The notes beneath the pieces are model-generated. The model saw only the letters and a list, made by a program, of their open reading frames with translations. It was not told the origin of the DNA and ran no database searches. The translations under genes and the position numbers were made by a program. This document shows positions 1 to 11,898 of a DNA stretch of 64,000 nt, one piece after another (position 1 is the first letter of the stretch; each line of letters opens with the position of its first letter). Source of the DNA: Nymphaea colorata (Eukaryota > Streptophyta > Magnoliopsida > Nymphaeales > Nymphaeaceae); the NCBI RefSeq assembly GCF_008831285.2, contig NC_045138.2, positions 3,264,143-3,328,142 on the forward strand, in the 5' to 3' direction.

Positions 1-242
1 AAACATACGATTGAATGTCTAATTTAAATCTGATTCATTGCCAATTGTGACTTTATTGTTATGAAAATTCGAGTATATGCACACTGCAAGCGAGCTTGGT
101 TGAGCCGGACTCAAACTTTGTCTCCCAATAGGGTGATTGTTGTTATAGAAGAGAAACTTAAGAGTTCATGAAGAAGCCTTTTGAAATTCTATTAGAACGA
201 TAATGGTGCTCCTTTATGTTTCGGGTGATTAGGAGTGAATCC

Positions 243-440
243 TATGGCCGAGGGGCCAAGTCAGAATTTTTTCATGAGGGGTCGAATTAAAGTTTTTAAA
301 ATTTGACATGGGCCGAAATATTCATTTTTTAAAATCTGTATATATGACAAGTGATTTTTTTAAAAATTTACATGTAATTTTTTTTTAAGCGGGGCCAAGG
401 CCTTTGCGGACCCTATCCTGGCTTCGCCCCTTCCATGGTT
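243..440 (-). repeat. AT-rich dispersed repeat, copy A
   Basis: Read on the minus strand, this segment begins with GGGGCGAAGCC, runs through an AT-rich middle that includes TTTAAAAACTTTAATTC, and ends near a GGCCCCTC motif. The same order of motifs appears on the plus strand at 25285-25445, so the two are copies of one dispersed element. No terminal inverted repeat or coding capacity is obvious. The class is unknown. Confidence 0.5.
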
Positions 441-1439
441 GCTTGATAGGCCCAAGTAACCCCTTTGTCCCTGTATTTCTAGAGTCCAAAGCTGTTTTGG
501 GATCCGAGTAGTCATAAGTACATCATTCAACTTGATTGTCATGCGTGTCATTTGTAGTACATAAGAATAACACCCACGATAATAAAAATAAGAACGTGTT
601 GACAACGCTCCATTTAAGCCGATCAGCTATGCTACGCCTCTTAGTGTTTACATTAGAAGTGTGGTTCTTTTATGCTATTCTTTCTTATTTATTACCTACT
701 GCAATGTAGAACTTGGAATAGGCTAACGCTTGAAAGTTGGAACTAGATATTACTTAGATCTGTAGGAGTCGAAATGACATAACAATTAGATATGGGCATC
801 AGGTGTTTCAAATGAAAGTTGAAACTCAAGAAAATTATAATGAAAGAAGGAACAACATGAACCAAGGGTGGAGATAGATAAGGTCTTTGTGAGGTGTCCA
901 GCCCCCCTATAGAGCCCATTATCTAAAAGCATAATTCAATGGCTCGAATGGGTAGACCTGGGTCCAATTATATAGGTCATCTCCACGAGACCTGGGGTCC
1001 ATGCTTCACGGCCAATTGAAAATTTGTTTACCATATATTTAGTGTCCCATGAAAAAACTTCTCCTCCGCCCCTTGCATTAACATATATTGTTAGAGTTTA
1101 ACAAGATAATGATGAACATGAGTGTGCTTAAGTACATTAATTAAGCAAACACTAGAGATTTATCCAAGTGAGATATCCATTTTATCAGGTCATTAAGGTC
1201 AGTTAAGATCGGGCTTAACTAAAAATTGCATTTAGTTGTTGATTATTATTATCATCATTATGAAACAACAACAACAAACTAAACTAATGCATGAATCTTA
1301 TACTTTCGAACCTTCACTTAGAAGAGGGATTTAGCCACCGGAACTATTGCACATTATAAATTTTCACGCCAATGATTGAATCAGGATTCTAAGTACAAAT
1401 CCGGTTCATATCCTAAGCGAAGTCCTAAGGGATAATTAG

Positions 1440-1770
1440 GACTGTACAACTAGTCGAGCTAAGTTGATCTTGAACTCGCTTCACTTGGTTAAGCTTGACT
1501 CGAGCTCGACTCATTGTTTTCGGGTTCAACTTGAGCTTAATTGAAAATTCGAGTTTATAAACGAATTGAATTTGAATTACATCAACTCGACTCGACAGGC
1601 TCATTTAATCGAAGTTATCTTTTCCTTTGTTGTAATTTCTAAACTTCAAAACAAAGAAAAAGTCAAATAAAAAGTTGGTAAATGAATTTAAACAAGTTAG
1701 AGAGCTTGAGCTGACCCGATGCAGCTCGATTCGAACTCGAGCTCAGCTTGTGGACTGACCTAAGGCCGAT
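1440..1770. repeat. GAGCTCGA-rich dispersed repeat
   Basis: The segment contains many overlapping copies of self-complementary words such as CGAGCTCGA, ACTCGAGCTC and their variants, separated by AT-rich text. Similar text occurs near 23050-23105, 26176-26510, 40640-40740 and 54460-54535. It looks like degraded copies of one repeat family rather than a gene. Confidence 0.45.
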
Positions 1771-1938
1771 GCACGGCGCGTTAGATTTGGTTCGGATCGG
1801 GCAAGATACAGATCTGACTAATTTGAAGGGTCCAGTTCTCAACTGCGTGGCCATTCTGTAGATTCACGTAAGCTGTAGGGGTGTTTTGGTCAGTACGAGA
1901 AGAGTGGCATCAAGCGTAGATTCCGGATGATCTACGGG

Positions 1939-1946
1939 TATATAGA
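1939..1946 (+). promoter_or_regulatory. Candidate TATA box of the SMR gene
   Basis: The word TATATAGA lies about 30 bases before a pyrimidine-rich leader that ends in a strong splice donor at 2247. This fits a core promoter with transcription starting near 1970. Support is positional only. Confidence 0.4.
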
Positions 1947-1969
1947 CATAGCCCCTCATGGGGAACAAA

Positions 1970-3277
1970 CAATGAAACCTGTCGTCCTTCTTCCCTCCCG
2001 TCTACCTTCCACCTTCCTTCTTTCCTTCCCTCCTTCTCCGACGAGTCGTTCTTCCTCCTCTGTGTTTATGGATTCTTATTCTATCAGAAGATGCAGAATC
2101 CCGTCTTTGGCTTCTCATCTCGATCAACGAGTCTCCCTTCTTCACCCCTCCCTTTTTCCCTTTTCGTCTTATCGGTCGACGGCGCTGTCCATACCGGAGA
2201 TATGGGATTGTTTGCATAAGTAGCAGAGTGTATTCGCTTTCTTCCGGTAAGCACTTTTGCGCCTGTCAGTAATTTGTAGGCATGCGGTGGATTAACTGGT
2301 CTCGCTTTCTTTCTGTATGATTAATTTTGTTATGTCGAAGAACAAAAGGGTTTGGGGATTAGTTTTGGTGCTAACGTTCTCTTACTAGTGGGTAGCGCTG
2401 TAAAATGATTTATTTGTTAATTTTTCTTTTTCTTGTGCATCATTTGAAACTAAAACTTGCATTTTGGGGCCGTGGACTTCTGATGTACGTGTATTATTTT
2501 GATATAATTTTAAACTTTTCCCTATATTTCACCAAAAGAAAATTTTGTCATGACGAGATTTTCCACCTGTCAAGGAAGTCTTGATACGAGGAGGTCACCA
2601 GCTGTGACGTACTTCATTGTAGCCGTTTTGAATTGCCATCAACAGGAAGCCTCAGTGTAGCACTATGGTCCCGGCGGCCATTTTGATATGCAACAGTCGA
2701 AAATAAATTCTACAGACAATGCTGATGACAAATGCTTAGAACCTTTAGTAAATATTTTATCAGAAATTTTCATAAAAAATGTTAATAAAAATTCGTTGGT
2801 TTCAGTTAATATTGGTTACATCTGACGAAAAGTACTCCTCACATTATATCACAGACCTTTTAGCTCAGAAACTTCTAATGTACGCAAGCTACAAAGGTGG
2901 GACCATGTTAAATGCTACGTGAGATATTGAAAAAGAAATTGGGGCACTTGTTTGCAATATATTTGTTATGCTTTAGGGCTTTTTCTTAATGATGCTTTAC
3001 CCGTGTGCGTTACATGTGGTCAGTTGAACATTTTGGGTACTGTATTTTCTTGTACTGGTTTTCTCATTTTCTCTTTTCGACTGACTTTCTCATGCATTAT
3101 TTTTACTTTTTACTTTAGGTTTAAACTCTTCAAGAACGACAAGCAACATTGAATCATCTTAATCCAAGGGCATTATTCAACTACGAAACGTACTGAGAAA
3201 AATCAGAAAGTTGGCATCTGGTCTTTTTAGTTGCTTGTGAGCAAATGTCATGAAATCATCGTGATAAGTTTGGTGAC
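1970..3277 (+). other. 5' leader of the SMR gene with a leader intron
   Basis: A pyrimidine-rich leader (about 1970-2246) ends in CTTCCG followed by GTAAGC. A long pyrimidine tract ends in TTTAG at 3118, so an intron of 2247-3118 in the 5' untranslated region is likely. After it come two very short upstream ATG frames (at 3245 and 3250), each closing within five codons, before the main start at 3278. An 84-codon frame from the ATG at 1971 lies inside the leader and matches nothing I know. Transcript ends are inferred. Confidence 0.45.
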
Positions 3278-6200
3278 ATGACCCTTTCACGTGGACCTCA
3301 TCAACCCAAAATGTCAGCTTCTTCAACAGGGAAGTCCTCTGGTTGGACTGCTTTTCACCAAAAGCAGCTGCAGGGGCAGGATGTGGGGACTAAATCAGAA
3401 GTTGATATCTATCCACCTCTCCTAAGCTCATCCTCATCTACTCCTCCATCTCGGTCAGGGACTCTTGCTATTAGCTCATTTAAAAATAAGAAATCTGATA
3501 AAAATGGATTCTATAAGCTCAACGATCACTCAGCAACAAGCTCATTCTCCTCTGCTGCGAAAAGTTCTTTAGATGCTATGCCATTGATTAATCACTGCAA
3601 TAATGGAGCAATAGATCCTTCTTTAAATAAGCATATTAGCAATGGCACGATTAGAAGCATGGCTACTGACGAGAAAGAAAGAGCTGAAAAGTTTGAAAAG
3701 CTGAGACAAATTAACAGTTGGGCTGATGATACATTGATTCAGGATATACTAGCAGCTGTCGATAATAATGAAGATCGGGCTAGCATGATTTTAAGAAGGA
3801 TGGATCTTTCTGCAAACCCTCTGTCCACAGACAAAGAAAATAGCAATAGCAAAATGAACATTACAGACCACGAGGAGAGAAACAGAACAGAAAGCATTGA
3901 ACAATTGAAAGAAAGACACATCTGGGCTGATGATGCTTTGATAGAGGATATATTAGTGTCTGTTGGTGGTAACAAAGATCAAGCTAGCTTGATTTTGGTA
4001 AGTATGTGTCGTGCTGGGGCTGAAGCTGAAGATTTTGGTGATAACTGTGGTGACACGACCCTTTCAGGTGGACCTCGCCAACCCAAAATATCAGCTTGGT
4101 CAACAGGAAGCTCCTCTGGTTGGACTGCTTTTCACCAGAAGCACCCGCAAGGACATAATGTGGGAACTAAATCAAAAGTTGATATCTACCCACCTCTCCT
4201 AACTTCATCCTCATCTACTCGTCCATCTTGGTCAGGGACCCTTGCTTCTTGTTCATCTAAAAATCGGAAATCTGATAAAAATGGATTCTGTGACTATAAG
4301 GTCAGTGAGTACCCGGCAACAAGCTCATCCTCAATTGTGAACAGTTCTTTAGTTGCTATGCCATTGATTAATAACTCCAATAATGGAGCAATAGATCCTT
4401 GTGTAAACAAGCATATTAGCAATGGCACGATTAGAAGCAGGGCTACCGAAGAGAAAAAAAGAGATGAAAAGTTTTCAAAGCTGAGACAAATTAATAGTTG
4501 GGCTGATGATACCTTGATTGAGGATATACTAGCAGCTGTTCATAACAATGAAGAACGGGCTAGCATGATTTTAAGAAGTATGGATCTTTATGCAAGCTCT
4601 CCATCCACAGACAAAGAACATAGCAATAGAGAAATGAACATTACTAACCATGAGGAGATAAACAGAGCTGAAAGCGTTGAACAACTGAAAGAAAGGCACA
4701 TCTGGGCTGACGATGCTTTGATAGAGGATATATTAGTTGCTGTTGGTGGTAATGAAGATCAAGCTAGCTTGATTTTGATAAGTATGTGTCCTACCGGGTA
4801 TGAAGCTGAAGATTTTAGTGATAATTGTGGTGACACGACCCTTTCAGGTGAACCTTGTGAACCCAAAATGTCAGCTTGGTCAACAGGAAGGTCCTCTGGT
4901 TGGACTGCTTTTCACCAAAAGCACCTGCAAGGACATAATGTGGGAACTAAATCAAAAGTTGATATCTACCCACCTCTCATAAGCTCATCCTTATCGATCC
5001 CTCCATCTCAGTCAGGGACCCTTGCTCCTTGCTCATCTAAAAATCAGAAGTCTGATAAAAATGGAATCCGTGATTATAAGCTCAGCGAGTACCCGGCAAC
5101 AAGCTCATTCTCCTCAATTGCAAACAGTTCTTTAGTTGCTATGCCATTGATTGATAACTCCAATATTGGAGCAATAGATCCTTCTGTAAATAAGCATATT
5201 AGCAATGGCACGATTAGAAGCAGGGCTACCGAAGAGAAAAAAAGAGCTGAAAAGTTTGAAAAGCTTAGACAAATTAATAGTTGGGCTGATGATACCTTGA
5301 TTGAGGATATACTAGCAGCTGTCGATAACAATGAAGATCGGGCTAGCATGATTTTAAGAAGTATGGATCTTTATGCAAACTCTCCATCCACAGACAAAGA
5401 ACATAGCAATAGAGAAACCAACATTACGAACCATGAAGAGATAAACAGAGCTGAAAGCATTGAACAACTGAAAGAAAGGCACATCTGGGCTGACAATGCT
5501 TTGATAGAGGATATATTAGTTGCTGTTGGTGGTAATGAAGATCAAGCTAGCTTGATTTTGATAAGTATGTGTCCTACCGGGTATGAAGCTGAAGATTTTG
5601 GTGATAATTTTGGTGACACGACCCTTTCAGGTGAACCTTGTGAACCCAAAATGTCAGCTTGGTCAACAGGAAGGTCCTCTGGTTGGACTGCTTTTCACCA
5701 AAAGCAACTGCAAGGACATAATGTGAGAACTAAACCAAAAGTTGATATTTACCCACCTCTCATAAGCTCATCCTTATCGATCCCTCCATCTCGGTCAGGG
5801 ATCCTTGGTCCTTGCCCATCTAAAAATCAGAAGTCTGATAAAAATGGAATCCGTGATTATAAGATCAGCGAGTACCCAGCAACAAGCTCATTCTCTTCTA
5901 TTGTGAAAAGTTCTGTAGTCGCTATGACATTGACTGATCATTCCAATAATGGAGCAATAGATCTTTTGGCAAATAAGCATACACACAGTGGCATGATTGA
6001 AAAGCTGAGACAAATTAACAGTTGGGCTGATGATACATTGATTGAGGATATACTAGCAGCTGTGGGTAACAATGAAGATCAGGCTAGCATGATTTTAAGA
6101 AGTATGGATCTTTCTGCAAAATCACTGTCTACGGACAAAGATAATAGCAACGGCCAAATGAACATTATGAATTATGAGGAAAGAAACAGAGCTAAAAGCA

Positions 6201-6335
6201 TTGCGCAACTGAAAAAATTACACACCTGGGCGAATGATGCTTTAATGGAGGATATATTATCAGCTGTTGGTGATAATGAAGAGCAAGCTAGCTTGCTTTT
6301 GATAAGTATGTGTCCTACGGGGTCTGAAGCTGAGG
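3258..6335 (+). repeat. Four tandem in-frame coding repeats of ~780 bp
   Basis: Equivalent points fall at 3278, 4055, 4835 and 5618, so the spacings are 777, 780 and 783 bases, all multiples of three. Units therefore begin at residues 1, 260, 520 and 781. Each unit carries SSGWTAFHQK, a Ser/Pro linker, a KLRQINSWADDTLI helix region and a second HIWADDALIEDIL-type region. Units 2 and 3 are almost identical at the DNA level, while units 1 and 4 differ more. Unit 4 has lost the charged stretch before its first helix region. Similarity also reaches about 15-20 bases upstream of the start codon. Confidence 0.9.
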
Positions 6336-9317
6336 AAACAGCAAAACGAGATGATCTTGAGTGTTCTTCTGTAAAAAACTTAAAGGGGGTAAATCAGCTT
6401 TCTGTTGATGTATACAGAAAAAAGGCTCCTTTGGTTGAGCCTGAGTGGGAACAAGATGACATTTATTTAAGCCATCGGAAGGATGCAATAAAGATGATGA
6501 GGTATGATCCCTCTTCGTTCACAGCATAATTATTTCACAAGGGATTTAACTTTCTGAGTGATGACATGTTCAATTGGGAGTGCAGACTGAGTAAAAGCGT
6601 TATACTCGAAATAATAGCTGAAAATATCAGTCAATGAGGAAAACATTGAAGCAGAATGCTAGGGGATAAATCTCATTATACAGAATGTTGGTATCAAGAA
6701 AAATACAGTGTTATCACAAAATATTGAGGTGTTTGGGAAAAGAGAGCTTGTTTCATGTACTGAAAGTATTTATTGTCATACTTTCGTTACTTGGTTTTTA
6801 GAAATATTTAATGGATTTCTATGCTTTGATTGAAAAAATATGCTATATTTTTGTTTCATTTCGTCCATTTTGAAGTTTTGAAAAGGAGAACTTGTTTTAT
6901 ACATTGTTTGTATATTTTTCTCGTTTTTTGGTTATGTTGTGTTTTAAATTTTCGTCGGATGAATTTCTTTTCTTGATTTAAGAAAATGGTTGTTCAAATA
7001 TTAATCTCCTATCATTTTCAATTTTTCTTCAGATTTTTGAAAATTTTTATGCACCTGAGAATGTGACACTCTAAAAAAAGAAATCCTGAGGAAAACCTTC
7101 ATGAGAAATTTACCTTGAAGAACACTTTTCCTCCTTGAATTTGTCAGTAAGGTAGAAAATGATCGGCAAATATATCGTTTATCTGTTCTTACTTAAACTA
7201 ATATGGGTGTTAACTGTTAAATGTTGTTTGGTTAGTCATTTTCTGAGGGGAAAAACCTGCTTGGGATCTTAATATGTCTTGGCTGTTGCTGCCCCTATTG
7301 GTTGCGGAACTTCTTTATGAACTCTCTTTTCGTTTTGATTTTTTATATGGGTGATAATATACACATGGATGGAGAGAAATTGCCTCGCCTTAGCAGGTTA
7401 AGTGCATAAATAGGTAATCTTAAGCTACGTGCTGTTTTTCAATTATCAGGTTGGCATCACTCCATTCACGGGGCGCTCGCAGTGCTTTTTCAGTAGGTGA
7501 TCATTTCCATGCACGCCAGCTTTCACAGAGAGCCAGAGGAGAATGGCTAGCTGCTGAAAAGCTAAATCAGAAAGCGGCTCAAGAAATTCTCCATCTCAGA
7601 AACAAGGGAAATGATATCTGGAAGTTAGATTTGCATGGACTGCATGCATCTGAAGCTGTAGAAGCAGTAGAAGCCCATCTGGAGAGTATTGAATCTTCAT
7701 TGATGACCAAGGATTCAGTGTGTTCTGCCAAAATAATTAATGGGAAGGGTGCACTTAGAGGTCTTTCTGCTGAATGCGCTAAATCCTCAGACAAGGGAGC
7801 AGCCCCAGAAAAGATAAGGCTGCAAGTTCGGTCATCTCGTCCTCAGAGGCAAACCATGTTAGAAGTTATAACTGGTAAGCAAATGCTGTTTATTTTCTTC
7901 GTTCTCCTTCCATTATTGTTGGTATTTATTTTTCCTGCAACTAGCGAGCCTCATCTAAAGGCTATCTGTCCTAATTAAAACGTTAGTTCTAACGTCTCAC
8001 ACAAGCAAATGGTTGTGCAATAGATGTTGGACACAAACACGATGGTTTCCTTCTGGATAAACCGTTGGTTGATTCTTTATAAAATGCTACTCGTTCATTA
8101 ATGCCTTGGCGAAGAGTCTGCGTAAGTTTGAGCACCTGAGCCATGTATTCATACTCCTGTGAATCTGTTTGATTCACACGAATCATTGGGCAAAGATGGT
8201 GTTTATATGCCATCTAATAGCTTGTGCTGCTCCCATTAGAGGCAAGTTCAATCTGAAGCTTGTAATCTACACATACATCCACACAAAACAGACCCACAGA
8301 TGTGCGCACATATGCACATTATACAGACATGCAAAAGGACTACCACCTAAAATGTTAATAATGAACTTGTTGATATGATGTGAACATAGTAGTTTCTATA
8401 GCTTGTCAGTTTGTTAAGCTTGCAAACAAACTAATTTTTCATGTATTTGTTTGGATTCACAGGAACTGGTAAGCATAGTAGAGGAAATGCTGCACTGCCT
8501 GCTGCAATTAGGAGCTTCCTTCTGACTAACGGGTTTGTTTTCTGCCTTTACTCGTACTATGCATTAAAGCAATGTGCAAATGAAATAAAAAAGAAACTTA
8601 TGATACTTAAGGTGATTATGATTTTTTGACGATAAAAAATTGGGGCATATGATATGGGTGGGCTAGTTGGTTTCTGCTCACTTAAAGATACGTTTCCTAT
8701 AGGAATTGAACTTCTAAAAATAACAGTAGGTGTTGGCCGTACAGCTTCTGGTTCTTCTGTAATGCATTTAGGCGGGTCGCTGTGAAGACTTACATCTCTG
8801 TTAGAAATTTAGAATAAGTGCCACTGGAAGTCGGGTTTGCAGAAAAAACTTGTTGCAAGGTTTCGAGCATTTTTTGATCTTTTCCTTTTTTGTGGGGCTA
8901 GTTACATTCGTTCAAAAGGGCGTCAAAATGCGGTAGTTTCAATCTCTATTGGCAAATACTTCTACAACTCCTTTAAGTATTCCGTCGAATCCGTCCCATG
9001 TTCGGTTGATATCTTAAGAGGAGTCAAATATGGTCCGACTGTTATTTCTCGGCAGACCCCTGTAGTTGATTTTGCTGATCCATAGGAAACTAGTTTTGAT
9101 TGCTTAATCTTGACTGATGACTGCATCATTTCTCTTGGTTTCTTGTGAATATGTGACGAAACAAACTACATTTTTGAGAATTTTTTCCTGATTAGGGCTC
9201 GTCAAATTGATTGTGGCATTGTGCCATGGATGTTGTCCTCCTCTCTTTGTCAGATATCATTTCTATGATGCAAGACCCGGAGTGATCGCGGTGAGGCCCA
9301 AATTCCGGCACAAATGA
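3278..9317 (+). CDS. SMR-domain protein with DUF1771 and four amplified CUE-like units
   Basis: Predicted exons are 3278-6501, 7450-7874, 8463-8532 and 9254-9317, giving 1260 residues. All junctions are GT-AG and in phase. Residues ~1082-1133 form the DUF1771 helix region (GARSAF...WLAAEKLN) and ~1134-1259 the Smr domain. The Smr domain has the LDLHGL motif, a GTGKHSRG loop formed across an exon junction, and a C-terminal RPGVIAVRPKFR. Smr domains are nucleic-acid-binding or nuclease-like folds; plant proteins of the At5g58720 type combine an SSGW-A-F segment, CUE-like helices, DUF1771 and Smr in roughly 500-600 residues. Here the N-terminal part (SSGWTAFHQK, Ser-rich linker, two WADD-x-LI-x-DIL helices) is present four times, which explains the double length. 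The start is the first ATG in the open frame; an in-frame TGA lies at 3251. The exact molecular role is unknown. A function in ubiquitin-related binding or RNA metabolism is inference from the domains. Confidence 0.88.
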
Positions 9318-9806
9318 GATTATACATGGTGAAAATGGAAGACGTTAGCTGCATGGTGTTGCCCTTTTTTGCAACACTCGTTACGAGTAGTGTTCATGTA
9401 ATCAGAAAACCAAAGGGTGGTTGTAGGAGGTGGATGAATCAGCCGATCACCTCCGTGTCTCTAGATAACATTATCTTTGATTCGTTGTATCTTTATTGCT
9501 TGTAAATAACTAATTTATTATGATTTTCCCATGGCCGTGTGCTAACGTGAAGGCAGCCTGTTGCAGGTATGCTACCTTTGGTATTTACACGATAAATGAA
9601 TTAGAAGTTGCGAGCGGTCAAGAAAGAACAATGAGACATTTAGAACCGACCTGCAACAAGAACCGACCTGCAATATCACAGTAGTCATATTCATTTCTCC
9701 TTCCTTTCCTTCACCCTCCGAAGCATGTTTTGTTTTTGTTAGAAAATGGCACTCAGGGGTTGAAACTGGAGGCATGGAGGTGTGCCAAAGTCGCTTTCCT
9801 TTTCCT

Positions 9807-9866
9807 TGCTCAGGGTTTCAGTAGTGCATCTACCTTTGCTCAGGGTTCCAGTAGTGCATCTACCTT
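9807..9866. repeat. 30-bp tandem duplication
   Basis: Two adjacent copies (9807-9836 and 9837-9866) differ at only a few positions; both contain CAGTAGTGCATCTACC. A 17-bp doublet built on GAACCGACCTGCAA lies just upstream near 9641-9674. Confidence 0.8.
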
Positions 9867-10108
9867 TTGCAGTAGAGAAGAATAACACATTGGTTGTATC
9901 TGAGATTCGGCGTCAAGAGGATCGTTAAAAACTATAAAGGTTTTATTAAACCACGTTTGGTTTCCTTCTTCAGGTCGTTCGTCTCTTTTTCCCTGTGCCT
10001 CTCTTTCTCCCTTGCGTCGACGGACAACGCCGACTCCATTGCCGTCGCCTTCAACTGTGAGTCTCTCTCTCTTTCTCTCGTGTCCACCGGTTTCAACCCT
10101 CGACCAGG

Positions 10109-10312
10109 CCATCGATGATTTCAGGCTTGAAGTTGTCGATTGTTTCAACGCTCGACCAGGCAGCCTGAAATCATCGATGGTTTATGAGGGCGAGGGTTTC
10201 AGGCCTGAAATCGTCGACACCCTGTGTTTCAGGCCTGAAACCCTCGACACCCTGTGTTTCAGGCCTGAAACCCTCGACCTTGACCTATCGAAGGGTTTCA
10301 GGCCTGAAACCC
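10109..10312. repeat. Palindromic repeat cluster
   Basis: A perfect 17-bp inverted repeat (arms 10111-10127 and 10162-10178) is followed by four copies of the 14-bp perfect palindrome TTTCAGGCCTGAAA at 10197, 10227, 10257 and 10295. The first three palindromes are exactly 30 bases apart and are separated by a conserved spacer containing GTCGACACCCTGTG or a variant. The array can be read as a short Ser-Gly-Leu-Lys-Pro repeat peptide, but nothing around it looks like a gene. Confidence 0.85.
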
Positions 10313-11766
10313 TCGACGGGTCTTGAGGGTTTTATTCAGAAGGAAGAATGCTACGCCATCATACCCCCAACAAAACGGCTTTGTTCCCATCGTCGAGCCT
10401 GAGATTTTGGTCGACGGTGCTCACTACATTGATCGCTGTGCCATGTGACCGAGCGCCGCCTGCTACAAGGCGCTCAACGACCACCATGTCCTCTTGGTGG
10501 GCTCCCTCCTCAAGCCCTCTCTATCTCCCTGTGCGGTTGAGGCGGCGGTGACGCTTCTTGCGTTCATTTGCCGGCGCTGATCATAGATCCGTGGAAAATA
10601 TCAGAGATCAGAGAGAGGAAGGAGGGGAGGTCCGATCACAAAACCATGGATTTCCTTCCCCCTATCGAAGATTTGAAATCCATGGTTGAGTTCCGGCGTT
10701 TGCTAAAACAAATCCAGGGCTATCAAATTGAACTAATGACTGATTTTTCACTGCCTTGTCATTTCGATCGAGGGAAAAGGTTGGTAGATGTATAATTAGT
10801 GGGCTGCATGAACTGGGGTGCGAAGTGAGGGCAGATCAGGTCACCTAGTGTTGTAGTTTAGCAATGAGAACATCTACCAAGAACACTACTTATGTGGGGG
10901 CTATGGGGCATGTTGTATGAAATACCAGGTGACCTATCTCAATTGGGCATGATGTAGTTTTTCAGAGTCATCCAAAGAAGATATTTCTGTGACAGATAAA
11001 AACGGTTTAGATTTGGGCCGAATTCACCATGACATGCAATTGGATTCAGAGCCAAACTTTCAATGCGGAAACCGAATAGCATGTGTATATGTAGTTTTTA
11101 GATCTTTGCTGAATCCCAGTTAGATATTGGATTCAGTTATGAAAGTGCATACTGAATCTGACTAATAATTGGATTCGATTTCTTTACCAAATTAGGTCAA
11201 ATTCATAGAGCATTATAACACAGCATTTCATGAATCTAACTTAATCTTGGAGGCAAGTTAATGGAATAGTAATAAAATGTTATTGTTATCAAACACCCTC
11301 ATAACTTTCACATTCGTGAACCATTTGCTTGATAGAGATTGATGCATAACAAGTAGAGAGACAATGAAACCGAGGATGTATCTGATGACTGATCTAATTT
11401 GAAATCAGATTCATAGACCGGTAACAAACTGCTCTCATTGCTAAACAGCCTCTATAGGCATATTGAGATGGACAACAGGACCGCGTTGGATGCACAAATC
11501 TGAATGCAAATAATAGATCTGAATCTGAACCACTTTTGTGGTCTTACTCGCTTAAAGAAGAAGAGTTTGATGAAAACATGAAATGCATAGCCTAGTGACG
11601 GATCGTGTTACAAAATGGAAAAGGAAAGATCTCAATCGCAAACTTAGCTCATCATATCATCTACAAAAATAGCTAGTACGATAATGTTGATGTAAAAATA
11701 TGTTTAGCTTCGGAATCCTTTAAAAATTACGGAAGCCATGTTTGGTCACCTTGCGCTATTTCGCTA

Positions 11767-11814
11767 GTTTCAAATTTGTCATCCAACATCGTTTCAAATT
11801 TGTCATCCAACATC
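11767..11814. repeat. 24-bp tandem duplication
   Basis: Two identical copies (11767-11790 and 11791-11814) begin GTTTCAAATTTGTC. They stand directly before a long (TA)n run. Confidence 0.85.

Positions 11815-11819
<5 letters not shown>

Positions 11820-11896
<77 letters not shown>
11820..11896. repeat. Compound (TA)n-(AG)n microsatellite
   Basis: About 44 bases of alternating TA pass directly into about 30 bases of AG repeat. Confidence 0.95.

Positions 11897-11898
<2 letters not shown>

Larger units (their letters stand above)
1..1925. other. Gene-free, repeat-rich spacer
   Basis: I see no convincing coding exon. The open frames are short and match no family I know. The stretch holds an AT-rich dispersed repeat near 243-440 and a block rich in GAGCTCGA-like palindromes near 1440-1770, both listed separately. 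The last ~100 bases probably belong to the promoter of the SMR gene that follows. Confidence 0.6.

Noticed and set aside
1927-2223. 98-codon frame as a separate protein
   Set aside because: Its start overlaps the presumed TATA region, it is Ser/Pro-rich pyrimidine text and it lies in the SMR gene leader.
3739-5349. Minus-strand and second-frame ORFs recurring with a ~780-bp period
   Set aside because: They are shadows of the fourfold coding repeat of the SMR gene.
10109-10312. CRISPR-like array
   Set aside because: The spacers are near-identical to one another and the genome is a plant's; this is a small tandem palindromic repeat.
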